NCBI RefSeq assembly: GCF_014697545.1
Contig: NZ_JACJSA010000028.1
Coordinates: 1 to 64,000 of the forward strand
Origin: Oscillatoria sp. FACHB-1407
GTDB lineage: Bacteria > Cyanobacteriota > Cyanobacteriia > Elainellales > Elainellaceae
Length of the DNA: 64,000 nucleotides
Direction of reading: 5' to 3'
Numbering within the stretch: position 1 is the first letter of the stretch; each line of letters begins with the position of its first letter. Below are positions 7,033 through 16,774 of this stretch, in pieces. The position numbers and the translations under genes are program-made. A model generated the notes under the pieces. That model saw nothing but the letters and a program-made list of their open reading frames with translations. It searched no databases and was not told where the DNA came from.

Positions 7033-10000
7033 TCAACTCATGTAGTCCTGGATAGCTTTGACATCCAGGGGTTGAGATTGGAGGGCACGAATGGCAGCGG
7101 CGGTTGCTTTTGCTCCGGCGATCGTGGTGATCGTGGGAATTTTGTAGGCAAGAGCGGTACGTCGGAGGATGCGATCGTCGATTTGAGCCGCCTCCCCGAT
7201 TGGAGTGTTAAGAATCAGTTGGACTTTTTGGTTTTTGATGGAGTCCATGATGTTGGGGCGACCCTCGTGCAGTTTGAGCACTAGATCAACCTCTAAATCA
7301 TTACTTCGCAACACTTGCCGGGTGCCTTCGGTGGCGACGACATCCAGACCTAGTTCAATCAGATCTCGAACTACGGGGACGGACGCATCTTTGTTGCGAT
7401 CGTTCATGGACACAAACACAGTGCCTTTGAGGGGTAGCCTTTGAGAGGCTGCTAGTTCTGCTTTGGCAAAGGCTTTGCCAAAATCGGTATCGATCCCCAT
7501 TACTTCACCTGTGGAGCGCATTTCGGGTCCCAAAATGGTGTCGGTTCCCGCAAATTTCTCAAAAGGCAGAACGGCTTCTTTAACGGCAATGTGTTTGGGA
7601 ATGATTTCCTGAGTGTAGTTCAATGATTGCAGTGTTTCACCTGCCATGACCCGCACTGCCATTTTTGCCAGGGGAACGCCGATCGCCTTGGAGACAAAGG
7701 GCACAGTCCGGGAGGCACGGGGGTTTGCTTCCAGGATGTAGACTTGATCGCCCTGGACGGCAAACTGAATGTTCATCAGCCCCACAACCTTGAGGGCTTG
7801 CGCCAGTTGAATTGTCCAGTTGCGAATGATGTCGAGCACTTCAGTTGCAAGGGTAATCGCTGGAATGGAGCAAGCGGAGTCCCCAGAGTGAATGCCAGCC
7901 TGTTCGATGTGCTCCATAATGCCGCCGATCACAACCTGTCCCGTCTGGTCAGCGATCGCATCCACATCGACTTCGATCGCGTTCTCCAGGAACTTGTCGA
8001 TCAGGATGGGATGGTCGGGTTCGACCTGCACGGCATAGGTCATGTACCGTTCCAAATCAGCATCTGAGTAAACGATCTCCATGGCGCGTCCACCCAACAC
8101 ATAGCTGGGGCGAACGACAACGGGGTAATTGATGTTTTGGGCAATCTTGAGTGCCTCTTCAAAGCTGCGGGCGATGCCATTGGGAGGTTGGCGGATGTCG
8201 AGTTCCCGCAGGATCTTTTCAAACCGCTCCCGATCTTCAGCAATGTCGATGGAGTCGGGTGACGTGCCCCAAATTTGAGGAATGGAGCTAGCACCCTGGC
8301 TCTTAAGCTGTTCCAGATAACTCTGTAGAGGAACGGCTAACTTGAGAGGCGTTTGTCCTCCAAACTGGATGATGATGCCTTCGGGGTGCTCTGCCTCCAG
8401 GATGTTGAGGACATCCTCTTTGGTGAGGGGCTCAAAGTAGAGGCGATCGCTTGTGTCGTAGTCAGTTGAAACCGTCTCCGGATTGGAGTTGACCATGATC
8501 GTCTCAAAGCCGCGATCGCGCAGAGCATAGGAGGCGTGACAACAGCAGTAGTCAAACTCAATGCCCTGACCGATCCGGTTGGGACCACTGCCCAGGATCA
8601 TGATCTTGCGCTTTTCAGAGGGCAAGACTTCTGATTCCGTTGCGACGGAGGGTTGAGCACTAGAGCTAGCGTCAGAACTGGTCTCAAAACACTCAAAGCT
8701 GCTCTCGTAGGTGGAGTAGTAGTAGGGAGTGAACGCCTCAAACTCCGCTGCACAGGTATCGACGGTTTTGTACACCGGGATGACCGCATGTTGCTGACGA
8801 TAGGCGCGTACCTCATCCTCAGTGGTTTTGGTTGCATAGGCGATTTGGCGATCGCTAAAGCCCTGTTGCTTAATCGCAAACAACTGTTCGCGGGTGAGCT
8901 TGGTCAACTGCGATCGCTTCAAAAACTTCTCAGTCTCGACCAACTCAGCCAGCTTGTCCAGAAACCACAGGTCGATGCTGGTCAGTTCATACACCTCTTC
9001 AACGCTCATCCCCATCTGTAAGGCATGGCGGACGGTAAAGATCCGTTCCGGATTGGGTGTGCGTAAGCCTGCCCGAATCTGCTCCAAGCTGGGCAACTTT
9101 TCGGAGCGATCGCATCCCCATCCGGCGCGTCCTGTTTCGAGCGATCGCAAAGCCTTCTGGAACGACTCCTGGAACGTCCGCCCGATTGCCATTGCCTCCC
9201 CAACCGACTTCATCTGAGTCGTCAGGACGGGACTGGAGCCAGGGAATTTTTCAAAGGCGAAACGAGGAATCTTAGTAACTACGTAGTCAATGGTCGGTTC
9301 AAAACTGGCGGGCGTCTTCTTGGTGATGTCGTTGGGAATTTCATCCAGCGTATAGCCGACCGCTAACTTAGCTGCCATTTTGGCGATCGGGAAGCCTGTC
9401 GCCTTGGAAGCCAACGCTGAACTACGAGATACCCGTGGGTTCATCTCAATGACAATCACCTGACCCGTCAATGGATTGACAGCAAATTGAATGTTGGAGC
9501 CACCTGTCTCAACCCCAATCTCGCGAATGATTTTGATGGAGGCATCCCGTAGCCGCTGATATTCCTTGTCGGTCAGCGTTTGGGCAGGGGCAACCGTGAT
9601 CGAATCTCCGGTGTGAATGCCCATTGGGTCGAGGTTTTCAATGGAACAGATGATGACGACGTTATCGGCGAGATCGCGCATCACCTCTAATTCGTACTCT
9701 TTCCAACCCAGGAGCGACTGCTCGATCAGAATTTGAGAAACTGGGCTGGCATCCAGACCTGACTGAGCAATCTCTTCAAATTCCTCCTGGTTGTAGGCAA
9801 TACCGCCACCAGTGCCGCCTAAGGTAAAAGCAGGACGGATGATCAGGGGGTAAGTGCCGATATCCTGGGCGATCGCCTTTGCCTCCGCCATATTTTCGGC
9901 TAACCCAGAGGGGCACACATCAACACCAATGCGCTGCATCGCCTCTTTAAATAGCTTGCGGTCTTCTGCCATCTCAATTGCAGGCAGCTTTGCGCCGATC

Positions 10001-10344
10001 AACTCTACGCCATACCGTTCCAATACCCCAGTTTTAGCCAGCGTCACGGCTAAGTTGAGGGCAGTCTGTCCGCCCATCGTTGGCAACAAAGCATCCGGTC
10101 GCTCTTTGGCGATGACCTTCTCTACAAGCTCTGGGGTGAGTGGCTCAATGTAGGTGCGATCGGCAATTTCAGGGTCGGTCATGATGGTGGCGGGGTTGGA
10201 GTTGACCAACACCACTTCATAACCCTCATCCCGTAATGCTTTACAGGCTTGAGTTCCTGAATAGTCGAATTCGCAGGCTTGCCCAATCACGATTGGTCCA
10301 GAACCAATCAGCAGAATTTTTTCAATATCGGTGCGGCGAGGCAT
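7033..10344 (-). CDS. carB: Carbamoyl-phosphate synthase large chain
   Basis: Makes carbamoyl phosphate for arginine and pyrimidines from bicarbonate, ammonia delivered by CarA, and two ATP. The 1103 residues show the internal duplication of the family: an N-terminal carboxyphosphate half opening with [20 protein letters not shown], a second half opening with [20 protein letters not shown] near residue 580, each with an ATP-grasp domain ([16 protein letters not shown] and [14 protein letters not shown]), and a C-terminal MGS-like regulatory domain (about 960-1100). ATG start at 10344. carA is not in the window. Downstream lies only the repeat array, so it appears monocistronic. Confidence 0.97.
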   Translation of the reverse strand: MPRRTDIEKILLIGSGPIVIGQACEFDYSGTQACKALRDEGYEVVLVNSNPATIMTDPEIADRTYIEPLTPELVEKVIAKERPDALLPTMGGQTALNLAVTLAKTGVLERYGVELIGAKLPAIEMAEDRKLFKEAMQRIGVDVCPSGLAENMAEAKAIAQDIGTYPLIIRPAFTLGGTGGGIAYNQEEFEEIAQSGLDASPVSQILIEQSLLGWKEYELEVMRDLADNVVIICSIENLDPMGIHTGDSITVAPAQTLTDKEYQRLRDASIKIIREIGVETGGSNIQFAVNPLTGQVIVIEMNPRVSRSSALASKATGFPIAKMAAKLAVGYTLDEIPNDITKKTPASFEPTIDYVVTKIPRFAFEKFPGSSPVLTTQMKSVGEAMAIGRTFQESFQKALRSLETGRAGWGCDRSEKLPSLEQIRAGLRTPNPERIFTVRHALQMGMSVEEVYELTSIDLWFLDKLAELVETEKFLKRSQLTKLTREQLFAIKQQGFSDRQIAYATKTTEDEVRAYRQQHAVIPVYKTVDTCAAEFEAFTPYYYSTYESSFECFETSSDASSSAQPSVATESEVLPSEKRKIMILGSGPNRIGQGIEFDYCCCHASYALRDRGFETIMVNSNPETVSTDYDTSDRLYFEPLTKEDVLNILEAEHPEGIIIQFGGQTPLKLAVPLQSYLEQLKSQGASSIPQIWGTSPDSIDIAEDRERFEKILRELDIRQPPNGIARSFEEALKIAQNINYPVVVRPSYVLGGRAMEIVYSDADLERYMTYAVQVEPDHPILIDKFLENAIEVDVDAIADQTGQVVIGGIMEHIEQAGIHSGDSACSIPAITLATEVLDIIRNWTIQLAQALKVVGLMNIQFAVQGDQVYILEANPRASRTVPFVSKAIGVPLAKMAVRVMAGETLQSLNYTQEIIPKHIAVKEAVLPFEKFAGTDTILGPEMRSTGEVMGIDTDFGKAFAKAELAASQRLPLKGTVFVSMNDRNKDASVPVVRDLIELGLDVVATEGTRQVLRSNDLEVDLVLKLHEGRPNIMDSIKNQKVQLILNTPIGEAAQIDDRILRRTALAYKIPTITTIAGAKATAAAIRALQSQPLDVKAIQDYMS

Positions 10345-10443
10345 AAAGCAGTGCCCAAGTCAAAATGCATAAATCCCAATCATTTTAGAGGCTTTCCTGG
10401 AAAATTAATGTGTGTTATTGCACCCAAGTTTTAAGGTTTTGTG

Positions 10444-10797
10444 TTAACGATTTGATAATGCAATTAACAAACTGACCAGAATCAGCCCAGTGAGGAACAG
10501 CCAACCTGCGTTGCGCTGTGCCCATAATCTAAAAGAATCGCGGGGTTTGGCAGGAGGAGATCCTAAAATCGGTTGCGAACGATCGTGATAGAGTGTGCAT
10601 TCCTTAGCAAAGGGACGTTGCGGAAAATTGCACGTATCATCCTCGTGATAAGTACAGGTTGAACACAGCGACTCCTTCCCTGTGGCTCGATATAACGTGA
10701 TGCCGGGATGTCCATGAGCTTTTAACGTAGTGCGACAGTAGGGACAGGCGATCGCTTGAGTGTCAACGGGCTGATGACAACGAGGACATTCCAGCAT
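10444..10797 (-). CDS. Zinc-ribbon protein with C-terminal membrane anchor
   Basis: Function unknown. The 117-residue protein has a double CxxC zinc ribbon at the N-terminus (CPRC at 4-7, CPYC at 18-21), a second cysteine cluster (CSTC at about 45-48, then single Cys at about 56 and 67), a Pro-rich linker and one transmembrane helix at about 97-115 (GWLFLTGLILVSLLIALS). It therefore looks like a tail-anchored cytoplasmic metal-binding domain. It starts 100 bp upstream of carB on the same strand, but no link to carbamoyl phosphate synthesis is known to me. Confidence 0.75.
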   Translation of the reverse strand: MLECPRCHQPVDTQAIACPYCRTTLKAHGHPGITLYRATGKESLCSTCTYHEDDTCNFPQRPFAKECTLYHDRSQPILGSPPAKPRDSFRLWAQRNAGWLFLTGLILVSLLIALSNR

Positions 10798-11000
10798 CAG
10801 GGATGATTGATAGTTTTCTCCTTGATCCTAGCCGATCGCCTCCACAAAACTTGAAGAATTATTAACCGCAATCTCAACGTCAGCCTGGACTAAATCTCTG
10901 ACGAATCACATTGACAGACTTTGCCTGATCTCACGCCGAGTTTGCTGTTGCAACCGCTAAAGTCCTTGCTTCAAACTTGGGTTAACGACTGCCCCTGATT
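10798..11000. other. Intergenic stretch, nothing identified
   Basis: Spacer between the zinc-ribbon gene and the MITE-like repeat. It contains no convincing frame, tRNA or terminator. Confidence 0.5.
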
Positions 11001-11170
11001 AACGTCAGTTCGGTTGAAGAGCCCGGCGAATGAATTCGCGGCTACTAGAGCGAAGTCCGCCGACGCGGACTCCGGAAAAGGCAGGATTTGACGAACCAAC
11101 ACAGGTCGGTTTTGTTCCGATAGCGGCGGTTTTAACCGCCGCTATCCTGATCCCGAATTCCCGTTAACTA
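11001..11170. mobile_element. MITE-like repeat, copy A
   Basis: A 170-bp non-coding element closely similar over its whole length to 16601-16769. The left end AACGTCAGTTCGG and the reverse complement of the right end (TTAACGGGAATTCGG) form an imperfect terminal inverted repeat (12 of 15 matches if the preceding TT is included). Internal palindromes are GAATGAATTC, GTCCGCC..GGCGGAC-type arms at 11055-11070, and GCGGCGGTTTTAACCGCCGC at 11123-11142. It carries no transposase. No clear target duplication is visible. Confidence 0.75.
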
Positions 11171-11175
11171 GAAAG

Positions 11176-11484
11176 TTATGGCTGAAGAAACGTCTGCACT
11201 TGGTATCGTTTTGACTCTAGCAATTGGTACGTGTCCCCCATTTCCTGTGAGAATATTTCCTCTGTTTTTTGCAAATCCTCTGGGGGGATCGATTGCCACT
11301 TCTCAAAACTTGCCCAATGTATGACGACGACGACTTCAGTTGGATCGTCAGAGTTAAGCCAAACTTCTTTCCTCAAGAAACCTGAAGTTTTTGCCAGAAC
11401 AGGTGTCCAAATATCCGAATCTAACCGAACAAACTGCTCTCGTAATTCAGAAGCGACTGTAAACCTTAAAAACTCAACAACCAC
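11176..11484 (-). CDS. TIGR03792-like conserved protein (ABM-type ferredoxin-like fold)
   Basis: A 102-residue protein matching my memory of the cyanobacterial TIGR03792 family, related to small antibiotic-biosynthesis-monooxygenase-like dimeric alpha/beta barrels. Seen: VEFLRFTVASELREQFVRLD at the N-terminus, the WTPVLAKTSGFLRKEVW segment and a VVVVIHWASFEKW strand-helix, which fit that fold. No catalytic residue is identifiable and the function is unknown. It stops six bases from the edge of MITE-like copy A, so that element lies directly at its 3' end and could supply its transcript end. Confidence 0.7.
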   Translation of the reverse strand: MVVEFLRFTVASELREQFVRLDSDIWTPVLAKTSGFLRKEVWLNSDDPTEVVVVIHWASFEKWQSIPPEDLQKTEEIFSQEMGDTYQLLESKRYQVQTFLQP

Positions 11485-11676
11485 GCCAAAACCCTCAATT
11501 CCATGCCTGAATCAATTTAAATTTCATTGCTTTTTGACCTCTTTTATTCCTTATTCTGAACGCTAGTTGCCCTGCAAGATTTGCCACAATAGAACGGTAG
11601 ACAAAACGCAATCAGCTTTGTCGTGCGATAGATCCCCATCCCATCGTAATTTTTAGTGAAAGTATAGGACCCTAAC

Positions 11677-12000
11677 ATGGATAGTAATAATCTACTCAAA
11701 CAACTACTGATGATTGGTGTTGGCACTACATCATTAGTCGCTGATAAGCTGCGTCAAGTCAGTGATGAATGGGTGAAGGACGGCAAGTTGGATGCCGAGC
11801 AAGCCAACAGCTTTGTGAATGATCTGATGCAGCAGATGAAGTCTGAACAGAGCAACTTGGAGACTCAAATGCAGCGTCAACTCCGCAACGTCCTGCAAGA
11901 TTTGGGTGTGCCCCGGCAAAATGAGATGGACGAATTACGGGGACGACTCGATCGATTGGAGCGTCAAGTCCGCGATCTAGAAAATAAGCTCTGGCGTTAA
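11677..12000 (+). CDS. Phasin-family-like coiled-coil protein
   Basis: A 107-residue, mostly helical protein. The N-terminal part (LLKQLLMIGVGTTSLVADKLRQVSDEWVKDGKLD) resembles PhaF-like or phasin-superfamily proteins that bind polyhydroxyalkanoate granules or act as small scaffold proteins. The end (about 80-107, DELRGRLDRLERQVRDLENKLW) has clear heptads of a coiled coil. Homologues are widespread in cyanobacteria, including strains without PHB, so a granule role is not proven. ATG at 11677. No phaCE genes are nearby. Confidence 0.7.
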   Translation: MDSNNLLKQLLMIGVGTTSLVADKLRQVSDEWVKDGKLDAEQANSFVNDLMQQMKSEQSNLETQMQRQLRNVLQDLGVPRQNEMDELRGRLDRLERQVRDLENKLWR

Positions 12001-12170
12001 AACCATCAATAGAAACGGTTAACTGGAAATTGTTAACAAGCTGCGTCGCGATCGCACCCAAATACTCACTTGGTATTAGACTGAAATCGATCCATATCAA
12101 CGCCGAGGCTTTAGGATCAGAGCGGTTGTCCTAAAACCAATCGTTACCGAGCTAAACCCGGTTTTATTTC

Positions 12171-12177
12171 AGGAGGT
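12171..12177 (+). promoter_or_regulatory. Strong ribosome binding site that fixes a TTG start
   Basis: AGGAGGT ends six bases before TTG 12184. It supports TTG as the start of the FKBP gene, since no ATG or GTG is placed as well. Confidence 0.8.
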
Positions 12178-12183
12178 CAGATT

Positions 12184-12735
12184 TTGCGGGAAATCTTAAT
12201 TAGCGTTGGAGTCATGCTAGTTTGTGTAGTGCTGGTGGTGATTGCTCAGGTGCTACCCCAACCAGAGGCGATCGCAGCGAACAAACAAACCCCCGTTGCT
12301 ACGCTTTCAACTCCTGCCGCCGAACAAATTGCTCAAGGACCTGAATCCTCTACTTCAACCCCAACTGTGATTAACTCTGAAAATTCTGAAAATATTGTCA
12401 CAACTGAGTCAGGCTTACAATACATCGATCTGGTCGAAGGTACGGGTGCTACGCCTCAACGCGGTCAGACTGTCATTGTGCACTACACCGGGACTCTGGA
12501 AGATGGCACCAAATTCGATAGTTCTCGCGATCGCAACGCGCCTTTCTCCTTTCCGTTGGGGACAGGACGGGTGATTCGTGGTTGGGATGAAGGCATCAGC
12601 ACTATGAAGGTGGGAGGTCGTCGCCAGTTGATCATCCCTCCCGATTTGGGTTACGGCGCACGCGGTGCAGGTGGAGTCATTCCTCCAAACGCTACTCTAA
12701 TCTTTGATGTTGAGTTGCTTAGAATCAACGGATAA
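12184..12735 (+). CDS. FKBP-type peptidyl-prolyl cis-trans isomerase, exported or membrane-anchored
   Basis: Catalyses proline isomerisation during folding of exported proteins. The 183-residue protein has an N-terminal signal anchor (about 3-22, [20 protein letters not shown]), a Thr/Ser/Pro linker to about residue 70, and a full FKBP domain (about 75-182). Family landmarks are [47 protein letters not shown] and [14 protein letters not shown]. The start is TTG at 12184 behind a near-perfect Shine-Dalgarno. Expected location is the periplasm or thylakoid lumen. The substrate is unknown. Confidence 0.93.
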   Translation: MREILISVGVMLVCVVLVVIAQVLPQPEAIAANKQTPVATLSTPAAEQIAQGPESSTSTPTVINSENSENIVTTESGLQYIDLVEGTGATPQRGQTVIVHYTGTLEDGTKFDSSRDRNAPFSFPLGTGRVIRGWDEGISTMKVGGRRQLIIPPDLGYGARGAGGVIPPNATLIFDVELLRING

Positions 12736-12833
12736 CCCCGGTTGAATAATCTACATTGAGATTGTGTTTAGAGATTAGGTGTGCCCTATCTCTATTTCAG
12801 TTTTCACAACACAACATAGCATTGAGCGGATAG

Positions 12834-12871
12834 AACTCGTTTTTAACAGTGATGTTAGAAACGAGTTTTTT
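12834..12871 (+). terminator. Probable Rho-independent terminator downstream of the FKBP gene
   Basis: AACTCGTTT (12834-12842) pairs with AAACGAGTT (12859-12867) and a T run continues to 12871. It is about 100 bases after the FKBP stop. The A/T-rich outer arms also allow a weaker signal on the other strand. Confidence 0.75.
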
Positions 12872-13269
12872 GATGCCAGGTCAGGTTTACGCCTGCGGCT
12901 AAGGTTTCAACGCCCAAAACTCCTATCCTGATTTGCTTTCAACCTTTAACCTGGCAGCCTTTAAAGGGGCGATCGCTTTGCTGCTCAGGAGGGAACTATC
13001 TCCATACCGTCCCGTCTTCTTGGAGAGCTAATGGAAAATAAGGCAAACGCAAACAACGTCAGGGTTTAGTGTCTTTGCGAAATTTCCTAGTTGGATGATT
13101 TTAGCTGTTTGAACAAAAACCGTCTTCAGGTATATTGTCCAAGTCTTTAAAGAAAGCTTAAATTTGGTTAATCAAATCTTCTTGCTCAGCAAGTGTATTT
13201 CATGGCTCCAGGCATTTCTTCAAATCAGGGCAAAATCCTCCCGTTCAGCCCGAACTAGGTATAGCATCC
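12872..13269. other. Intergenic region, no gene seen
   Basis: About 400 bases with no supported frame, tRNA or repeat. It must contain the promoter of the BON-like gene at 13270, but I cannot place a convincing -35/-10 pair. Confidence 0.5.
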
Positions 13270-13620
13270 ATGAATGACTCCACTCCAACCTTTATTTTTA
13301 CTACCATTCCCCCTGAACGTGTCGGGCTACGTGGCGAGTATGATTACAACGGGCTGGCAAAAAGGGTCCGTCTAGCACTTGAACACCAGTTTGCCCCAGA
13401 GCAAATCGAAAATTTGCAGATAGGTCAAAGGGGTGCCGTTGTGCTTCTTAAAGGAGAAGTTCACAATCGACACTTGTTAAACGAACTAGTGACCGTTGCA
13501 ATCAAAATCGATGGTGCTGTTGGCGTTGAAGTCAATGGCGTTAGTATTTACGAAGCACCTCAGTCTTACACCTGGCAACAGGACAGTGACCTGGAAATGT
13601 TCTCCTCTTACGCCTACTGA
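13270..13620 (+). CDS. BON-domain-like conserved protein
   Basis: A 116-residue protein without signal peptide. The central part (about 26-95: LAKRVRLALEH, IENLQIGQRGAVVLLKGEVHNRHLLNELVTVAIKIDGAVGVEVNGV) follows the alpha-beta-beta pattern of a BON domain, in which a helix precedes a strand of the form VxLxGxV and a closing strand after a GV turn. BON domains are usually linked to membrane or polymer binding. The exact function is unknown. ATG at 13270. It converges on yajQ with a 35-bp gap. Confidence 0.65.
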   Translation: MNDSTPTFIFTTIPPERVGLRGEYDYNGLAKRVRLALEHQFAPEQIENLQIGQRGAVVLLKGEVHNRHLLNELVTVAIKIDGAVGVEVNGVSIYEAPQSYTWQQDSDLEMFSSYAY

Positions 13621-13655
13621 CTTCACCCTCAGTCTTTAATCAAAACGGCACCTGC

Positions 13656-14147
13656 TTAACGGTAGTTAACGAATTGCAGAGCTACTGGAAAATCTTCCTG
13701 CTTCAATCGCTGAATGATGGCTTGCAAGTCATCTTTTGACTTAGCGGAGACTCGTACAGCATCACCCTGAATCGATGCTTGTACCTTCTTGAACTCATCT
13801 CGAATCATCTTGGAGATTTGTTTGGCTAGATCGGCAGCAATCCCTTTGCGGAGTTTAATTTCTTGACGCACTCGATTGCCGCTAGCAGATTCAATCTTGC
13901 CATAGTCAAAAATCTTCAGTGAGAGATTCCGTTTAGCGGCTTTTGTGTTTAATACGGTGTGAACTGCATCCAGAGTAAACTCACTGTCGGTGTTGATGAC
14001 GATCGCCTCATCCCCTAACTCCACAGTTGTTTTGGTATCCTTCAGGTCATAGCGGCTTTTGATCTCACGCACCGTTTGGTCGATGGCGTTGACCAGTTCT
14101 TGGCGGTCAAAGTCGCTGACGATATCAAATGAGAAAGTCTCAGCCAT
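13656..14147 (-). CDS. YajQ-family nucleotide-binding protein
   Basis: Soluble 163-residue protein of the YajQ (UPF0234) family. Members bind nucleotides, and in some bacteria cyclic di-GMP. Seen: the hallmark N-terminus [20 protein letters not shown], the ERKSRYDLK-like segment [16 protein letters not shown], and the C-terminal [24 protein letters not shown]. The open frame extends upstream to 14225, but homologues start at the ATG used here, giving [11 protein letters not shown]. Role in this organism not determinable; cyclic di-GMP binding is known only for some relatives. Confidence 0.9.
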   Translation of the reverse strand: MAETFSFDIVSDFDRQELVNAIDQTVREIKSRYDLKDTKTTVELGDEAIVINTDSEFTLDAVHTVLNTKAAKRNLSLKIFDYGKIESASGNRVRQEIKLRKGIAADLAKQISKMIRDEFKKVQASIQGDAVRVSAKSKDDLQAIIQRLKQEDFPVALQFVNYR

Positions 14148-14293
14148 GAGTAGTGTCAAGAATAAACGGGATAGTGGTACGGGTGTAATAATTTTTGTGG
14201 GTTGGGGATTATTTCCAAACGCCACAAAAATATGACTTGTATAAACGTGATTCTATGAGTATAAAAATCTTCGCTCAAAAGAGTTTGAGCGAT

Positions 14294-14716
14294 TTAAGAA
14301 TTGATATGGATCAGGCTCAGTGCGATTAGGGTCGCTGTGCTCACAGAGCCGATGCCAAACATCAGCGATCGCCCCAATGGAATGTTGAGGATATAGAAGA
14401 CTGAGAACAAGAATCGAGCAATCAGATGGGCGATCGCGGCTCCCGTAATCAAGGTTCCTCCAGTTTGCGTGACATACGCCATCAAAGCAGCAGGAGCAAA
14501 CAGGGTAAATGCCTCAAAGGAATTTTGGTGTGCCCACGTTGCCCGTTGAGCATAAGGAGGCAACTTATCAAACAACGCACGGGGAGCAGCCATGTCATAA
14601 CCCACTTGAACCCGTCCGATGACTACCAGGAGAAAGGGTAGGTAGATCAAAACTGCGGCGATGGCGATCGCATACAACAACGTAACCGATGACGGTAATT
14701 GCTCTAAAAAAGCCAT
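14294..14716 (-). CDS. MAPEG-family membrane protein
   Basis: A 140-residue integral membrane protein with four predicted helices (about 10-32, 62-82, 86-106, 115-138). Seen: the MAPEG-like motif of AxRATWAHQNSFEAFTLFAPAALMA (about 52-78) with the basic residue, Asn and Glu of that family. MAPEG proteins include microsomal glutathione transferases and leukotriene synthases; bacterial members are mostly uncharacterised. ATG start at 14716, and the stop is 68 bp before the upstream end of yajQ in the same direction. Confidence 0.85.
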   Translation of the reverse strand: MAFLEQLPSSVTLLYAIAIAAVLIYLPFLLVVIGRVQVGYDMAAPRALFDKLPPYAQRATWAHQNSFEAFTLFAPAALMAYVTQTGGTLITGAAIAHLIARFLFSVFYILNIPLGRSLMFGIGSVSTATLIALSLIHINS

Positions 14717-14733
14717 ACCGAGAGGATCAAGGG

Positions 14734-15324
14734 TTAATCAAAATAGAACAACGTAACTAGCTTGCGCTGCTCCTCTGCATCCTTACAGGTTTTGAGCAGG
14801 GTATGGCTGTCATGAAACGCAAAACAGACCAACTGCTGACAGCGAGAGACAATTTCTTGATTACAGACGGCACTTGCTTCTGCTAACGAGAGATGATCAT
14901 TCGCAGGGTTCTCAACCAGATGCATTACCTGTTCCAACTGCTCACGCGATTCCCTCGGTTGCCGTTCCAGGCTCTGAGGCAAAATGACAGTCAATAGATT
15001 AGGATCAGCCCGCATTGCCCCACGAATGGCAGCAGAATTTGTACCCGTTGCGCCAGATGTCAAGAGTCGATTACCAGCTAGAACCAGAGCATAACTCATT
15101 AACTCAATCAAATGCTGATGAGTAATGGGTACGTGACGCGACCCCAACACCGCAATTCGCTTCGACCCAGTCTGTTGGATCGTCGCTAATTCCTGCAAAA
15201 AATCATCTACCTTAGGTAGATCTATGGATTGACTCAAAGACACGACCAGCCTAAACAACCCAGATATTGTAGCAGGTGTAAAGGAACAGATCGCAGACTG
15301 AATTGAGAAATTTCGGGAGAACAA
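14734..15324 (-). CDS. DprA/LOG-like Rossmann protein (cyanobacterial DNA recombination-mediator A type)
   Basis: The core (about residues 50-196) has a Rossmann pattern: RIAVLGSRHVPITHQHLIELMSYAL, LLTSGATGTNSAAIRGAMRA and LTVILPQSLERQPRESREQL, resembling the nucleotide-binding fold shared by DprA and LOG proteins. Cyanobacterial homologues are often named DNA recombination-mediator protein A, but this is much shorter than a true DprA and lacks a winged-helix domain, so a role in transformation is unproven. The frame opens at TTG 15324, but GTG or TTG codons just before SQSIDLPKVDDF (about residues 28-31) are likelier starts. It ends 17 bp before the MAPEG gene, so the two may be co-transcribed. 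Confidence 0.72.
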   Translation of the reverse strand: MFSRNFSIQSAICSFTPATISGLFRLVVSLSQSIDLPKVDDFLQELATIQQTGSKRIAVLGSRHVPITHQHLIELMSYALVLAGNRLLTSGATGTNSAAIRGAMRADPNLLTVILPQSLERQPRESREQLEQVMHLVENPANDHLSLAEASAVCNQEIVSRCQQLVCFAFHDSHTLLKTCKDAEEQRKLVTLFYFD

Positions 15325-15366
15325 GCGTTGTTAAACGCTTTACATGACGTCACCACACCACATCTA

Positions 15367-16095
15367 TCAAAGCGGATTTGAAGGCATATCTCTCATAAAC
15401 ATCAAGGTGCTTTCAGCAAAATGACCTGATGAAGCAGGTGTTTTACCAGTGGAAGGTGTAGATGGAGGGCGATCGCCCCTCTGAGGCACAGCACTTTGGA
15501 TTTCGTCGATTTGACTCATTAATTCTGGAGATACCTCGTCCAAGGTGCGATTTGCAAAACAACCAAAGAAACTAAACGTTAAACTGCCTAAACGGATTTG
15601 ATCTCCATCTTGTAAAGGGGCTACATGTCGGATTAATTCCCCATTAACAAAAGAACCATTGCTGCTGTTTAAATCAATTAATTGAAACCCCTGATTACCG
15701 CAATATTGAATAGCTGCATGACAACGAGACAAACGTTTGTCTGGAATCGAGATCATAACCCGACGAGAATCACGCCCAATCGTCCAGGTAAATTGAGGTT
15801 GTACAAGAGCTTGTGTATGCCCATTAGACAAATTAGTAACAAGATAAACCTGGTCATTAGAAACCACACCTTGAATGTAGGGTAATGCTTTACTTGAGAA
15901 AGCTTTGTGCCCCGAATTCTCTAAATTCAAAATCTCATCCAACAGTTCTCGCCGTTGTTCGTAAAGCTTCAAAAACAATTGATAAAGCCCTAATCGACGA
16001 TTTAACTCTGGGTTTGCAACTGTATCTAGTGATTCTAATGAGTCGAATGGATCGGAACTAAAAAAAGAGTTTGACCCTAACATATCAAATTCCAC
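15367..16095 (-). CDS. FHA-domain protein
   Basis: Predicted phosphothreonine-binding signalling or scaffold protein of 242 residues. An N-terminal helical region (about 30-65) precedes a forkhead-associated domain at about 100-180. Its conserved residues are visible: IGRD at 106-109, SRCHA at 123-127 and NSSNGSFVNG at 143-152. A Ser/Pro/Thr-rich linker and short tail follow. There is no membrane segment. The start may be GTG 16095 or ATG 16083 (MLGSNSFF). No kinase gene is adjacent, so the partner is unknown. Confidence 0.9.
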   Translation of the reverse strand: MEFDMLGSNSFFSSDPFDSLESLDTVANPELNRRLGLYQLFLKLYEQRRELLDEILNLENSGHKAFSSKALPYIQGVVSNDQVYLVTNLSNGHTQALVQPQFTWTIGRDSRRVMISIPDKRLSRCHAAIQYCGNQGFQLIDLNSSNGSFVNGELIRHVAPLQDGDQIRLGSLTFSFFGCFANRTLDEVSPELMSQIDEIQSAVPQRGDRPPSTPSTGKTPASSGHFAESTLMFMRDMPSNPL

Positions 16096-16200
16096 AATTT
16101 ACAAACGGCGAATATCTATGAATATCTATACTGATCAGACAAGTTGCATTTTCAATGTAGGGGGCGTCAAGGTATGTTCTCGTCCATGTACCTATTTCTG

Positions 16201-16386
16201 AACACGCATCAGCGTCCATTTGGGTTAAGCCCCTGGCAAATCAATTTGTGGTTACCAGAGCCAAATCTGCCTGCGCAGACTATGAAAAATCAAGGGTTTT
16301 ACCAAGCCGATGCAGGTCGTTTTACTCCTATAGCGGTGGTTCCTACCGCCAAGATCCTGCTCCCGAACTCAGGTTCATCAGGTTAA
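16201..16386. mobile_element. Diverged MITE-like repeat, copy C
   Basis: Aligns along its length with copies A and B but with many differences. Examples: GTTAAGCCCCTGGCAAATCAATTTGTGG corresponds to the GGCGAATGAATTCGCGG arm, CTGCCTGCGCAGAC to CCGCCGGTGCGGAC, and CCGATGCAGGTCGTTTT to CCGACACAGGTCGGTTTT. It ends in CCCGAACTCAGGTT, a variant of the terminal repeat. Any short frame across it is repeat-derived. It is probably an old copy. Confidence 0.6.
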
Positions 16387-16600
16387 TTCGACAAACACTT
16401 AACTTCTAACATTTCTGCGATTCACCCTGTACTCTAGCTTAGAGTTCCCTATACTGAAGCAGAAACCGCACGAATACGGGAGTTAACGTGGAACAATTCT
16501 CAGTGCTACGGAGTCTAACCTTTAGGAGACGTACTGTCTCCCCTGGGGGGTTGGGGGGCTAACCCCTTGGGTAAAAGTCTCATAGCACCTTCTCGTAACG

Positions 16601-16769
16601 AACGTCAGTTCGGTTTAAGAGCCCGGCGAATGAATTCGCGGCTACTAGAGCGAAGTCCGCCGGTGCGGACTACGGAAAATTAAGGTTTGACGAACCGACA
16701 CAGGTCGGTTTTGCTCTTATTTCGGCGGTTTTAACCGCCGAAATCCTTATTCCGAATTCACGTTAACTA
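16601..16769. mobile_element. MITE-like repeat, copy B
   Basis: A 169-bp element nearly matching copy A base for base across its ends. AACGTCAGTTCGG starts it; the reverse complement of its right end, AACGTGAATTCGG, matches that at 11 of 13 positions. It carries the internal palindrome CGGCGGTTTTAACCGCCG. It is non-coding and lies between the FHA gene and the rpoC2 terminator, only a few bases from the latter. Confidence 0.75.
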
Positions 16770-16774
16770 ATAAG

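Noticed and set aside
6943-7284. 113-residue plus-strand frame
   Set aside because: Its first third is the translated heptamer array and the rest is antisense to carB.
7627-8067. 146-residue plus-strand frame inside carB
   Set aside because: Antisense shadow of a highly conserved coding region.
16144-16386. 80-residue plus-strand frame
   Set aside because: It runs through the diverged MITE-like copy C, has no ribosome site and its composition is that of the repeat.
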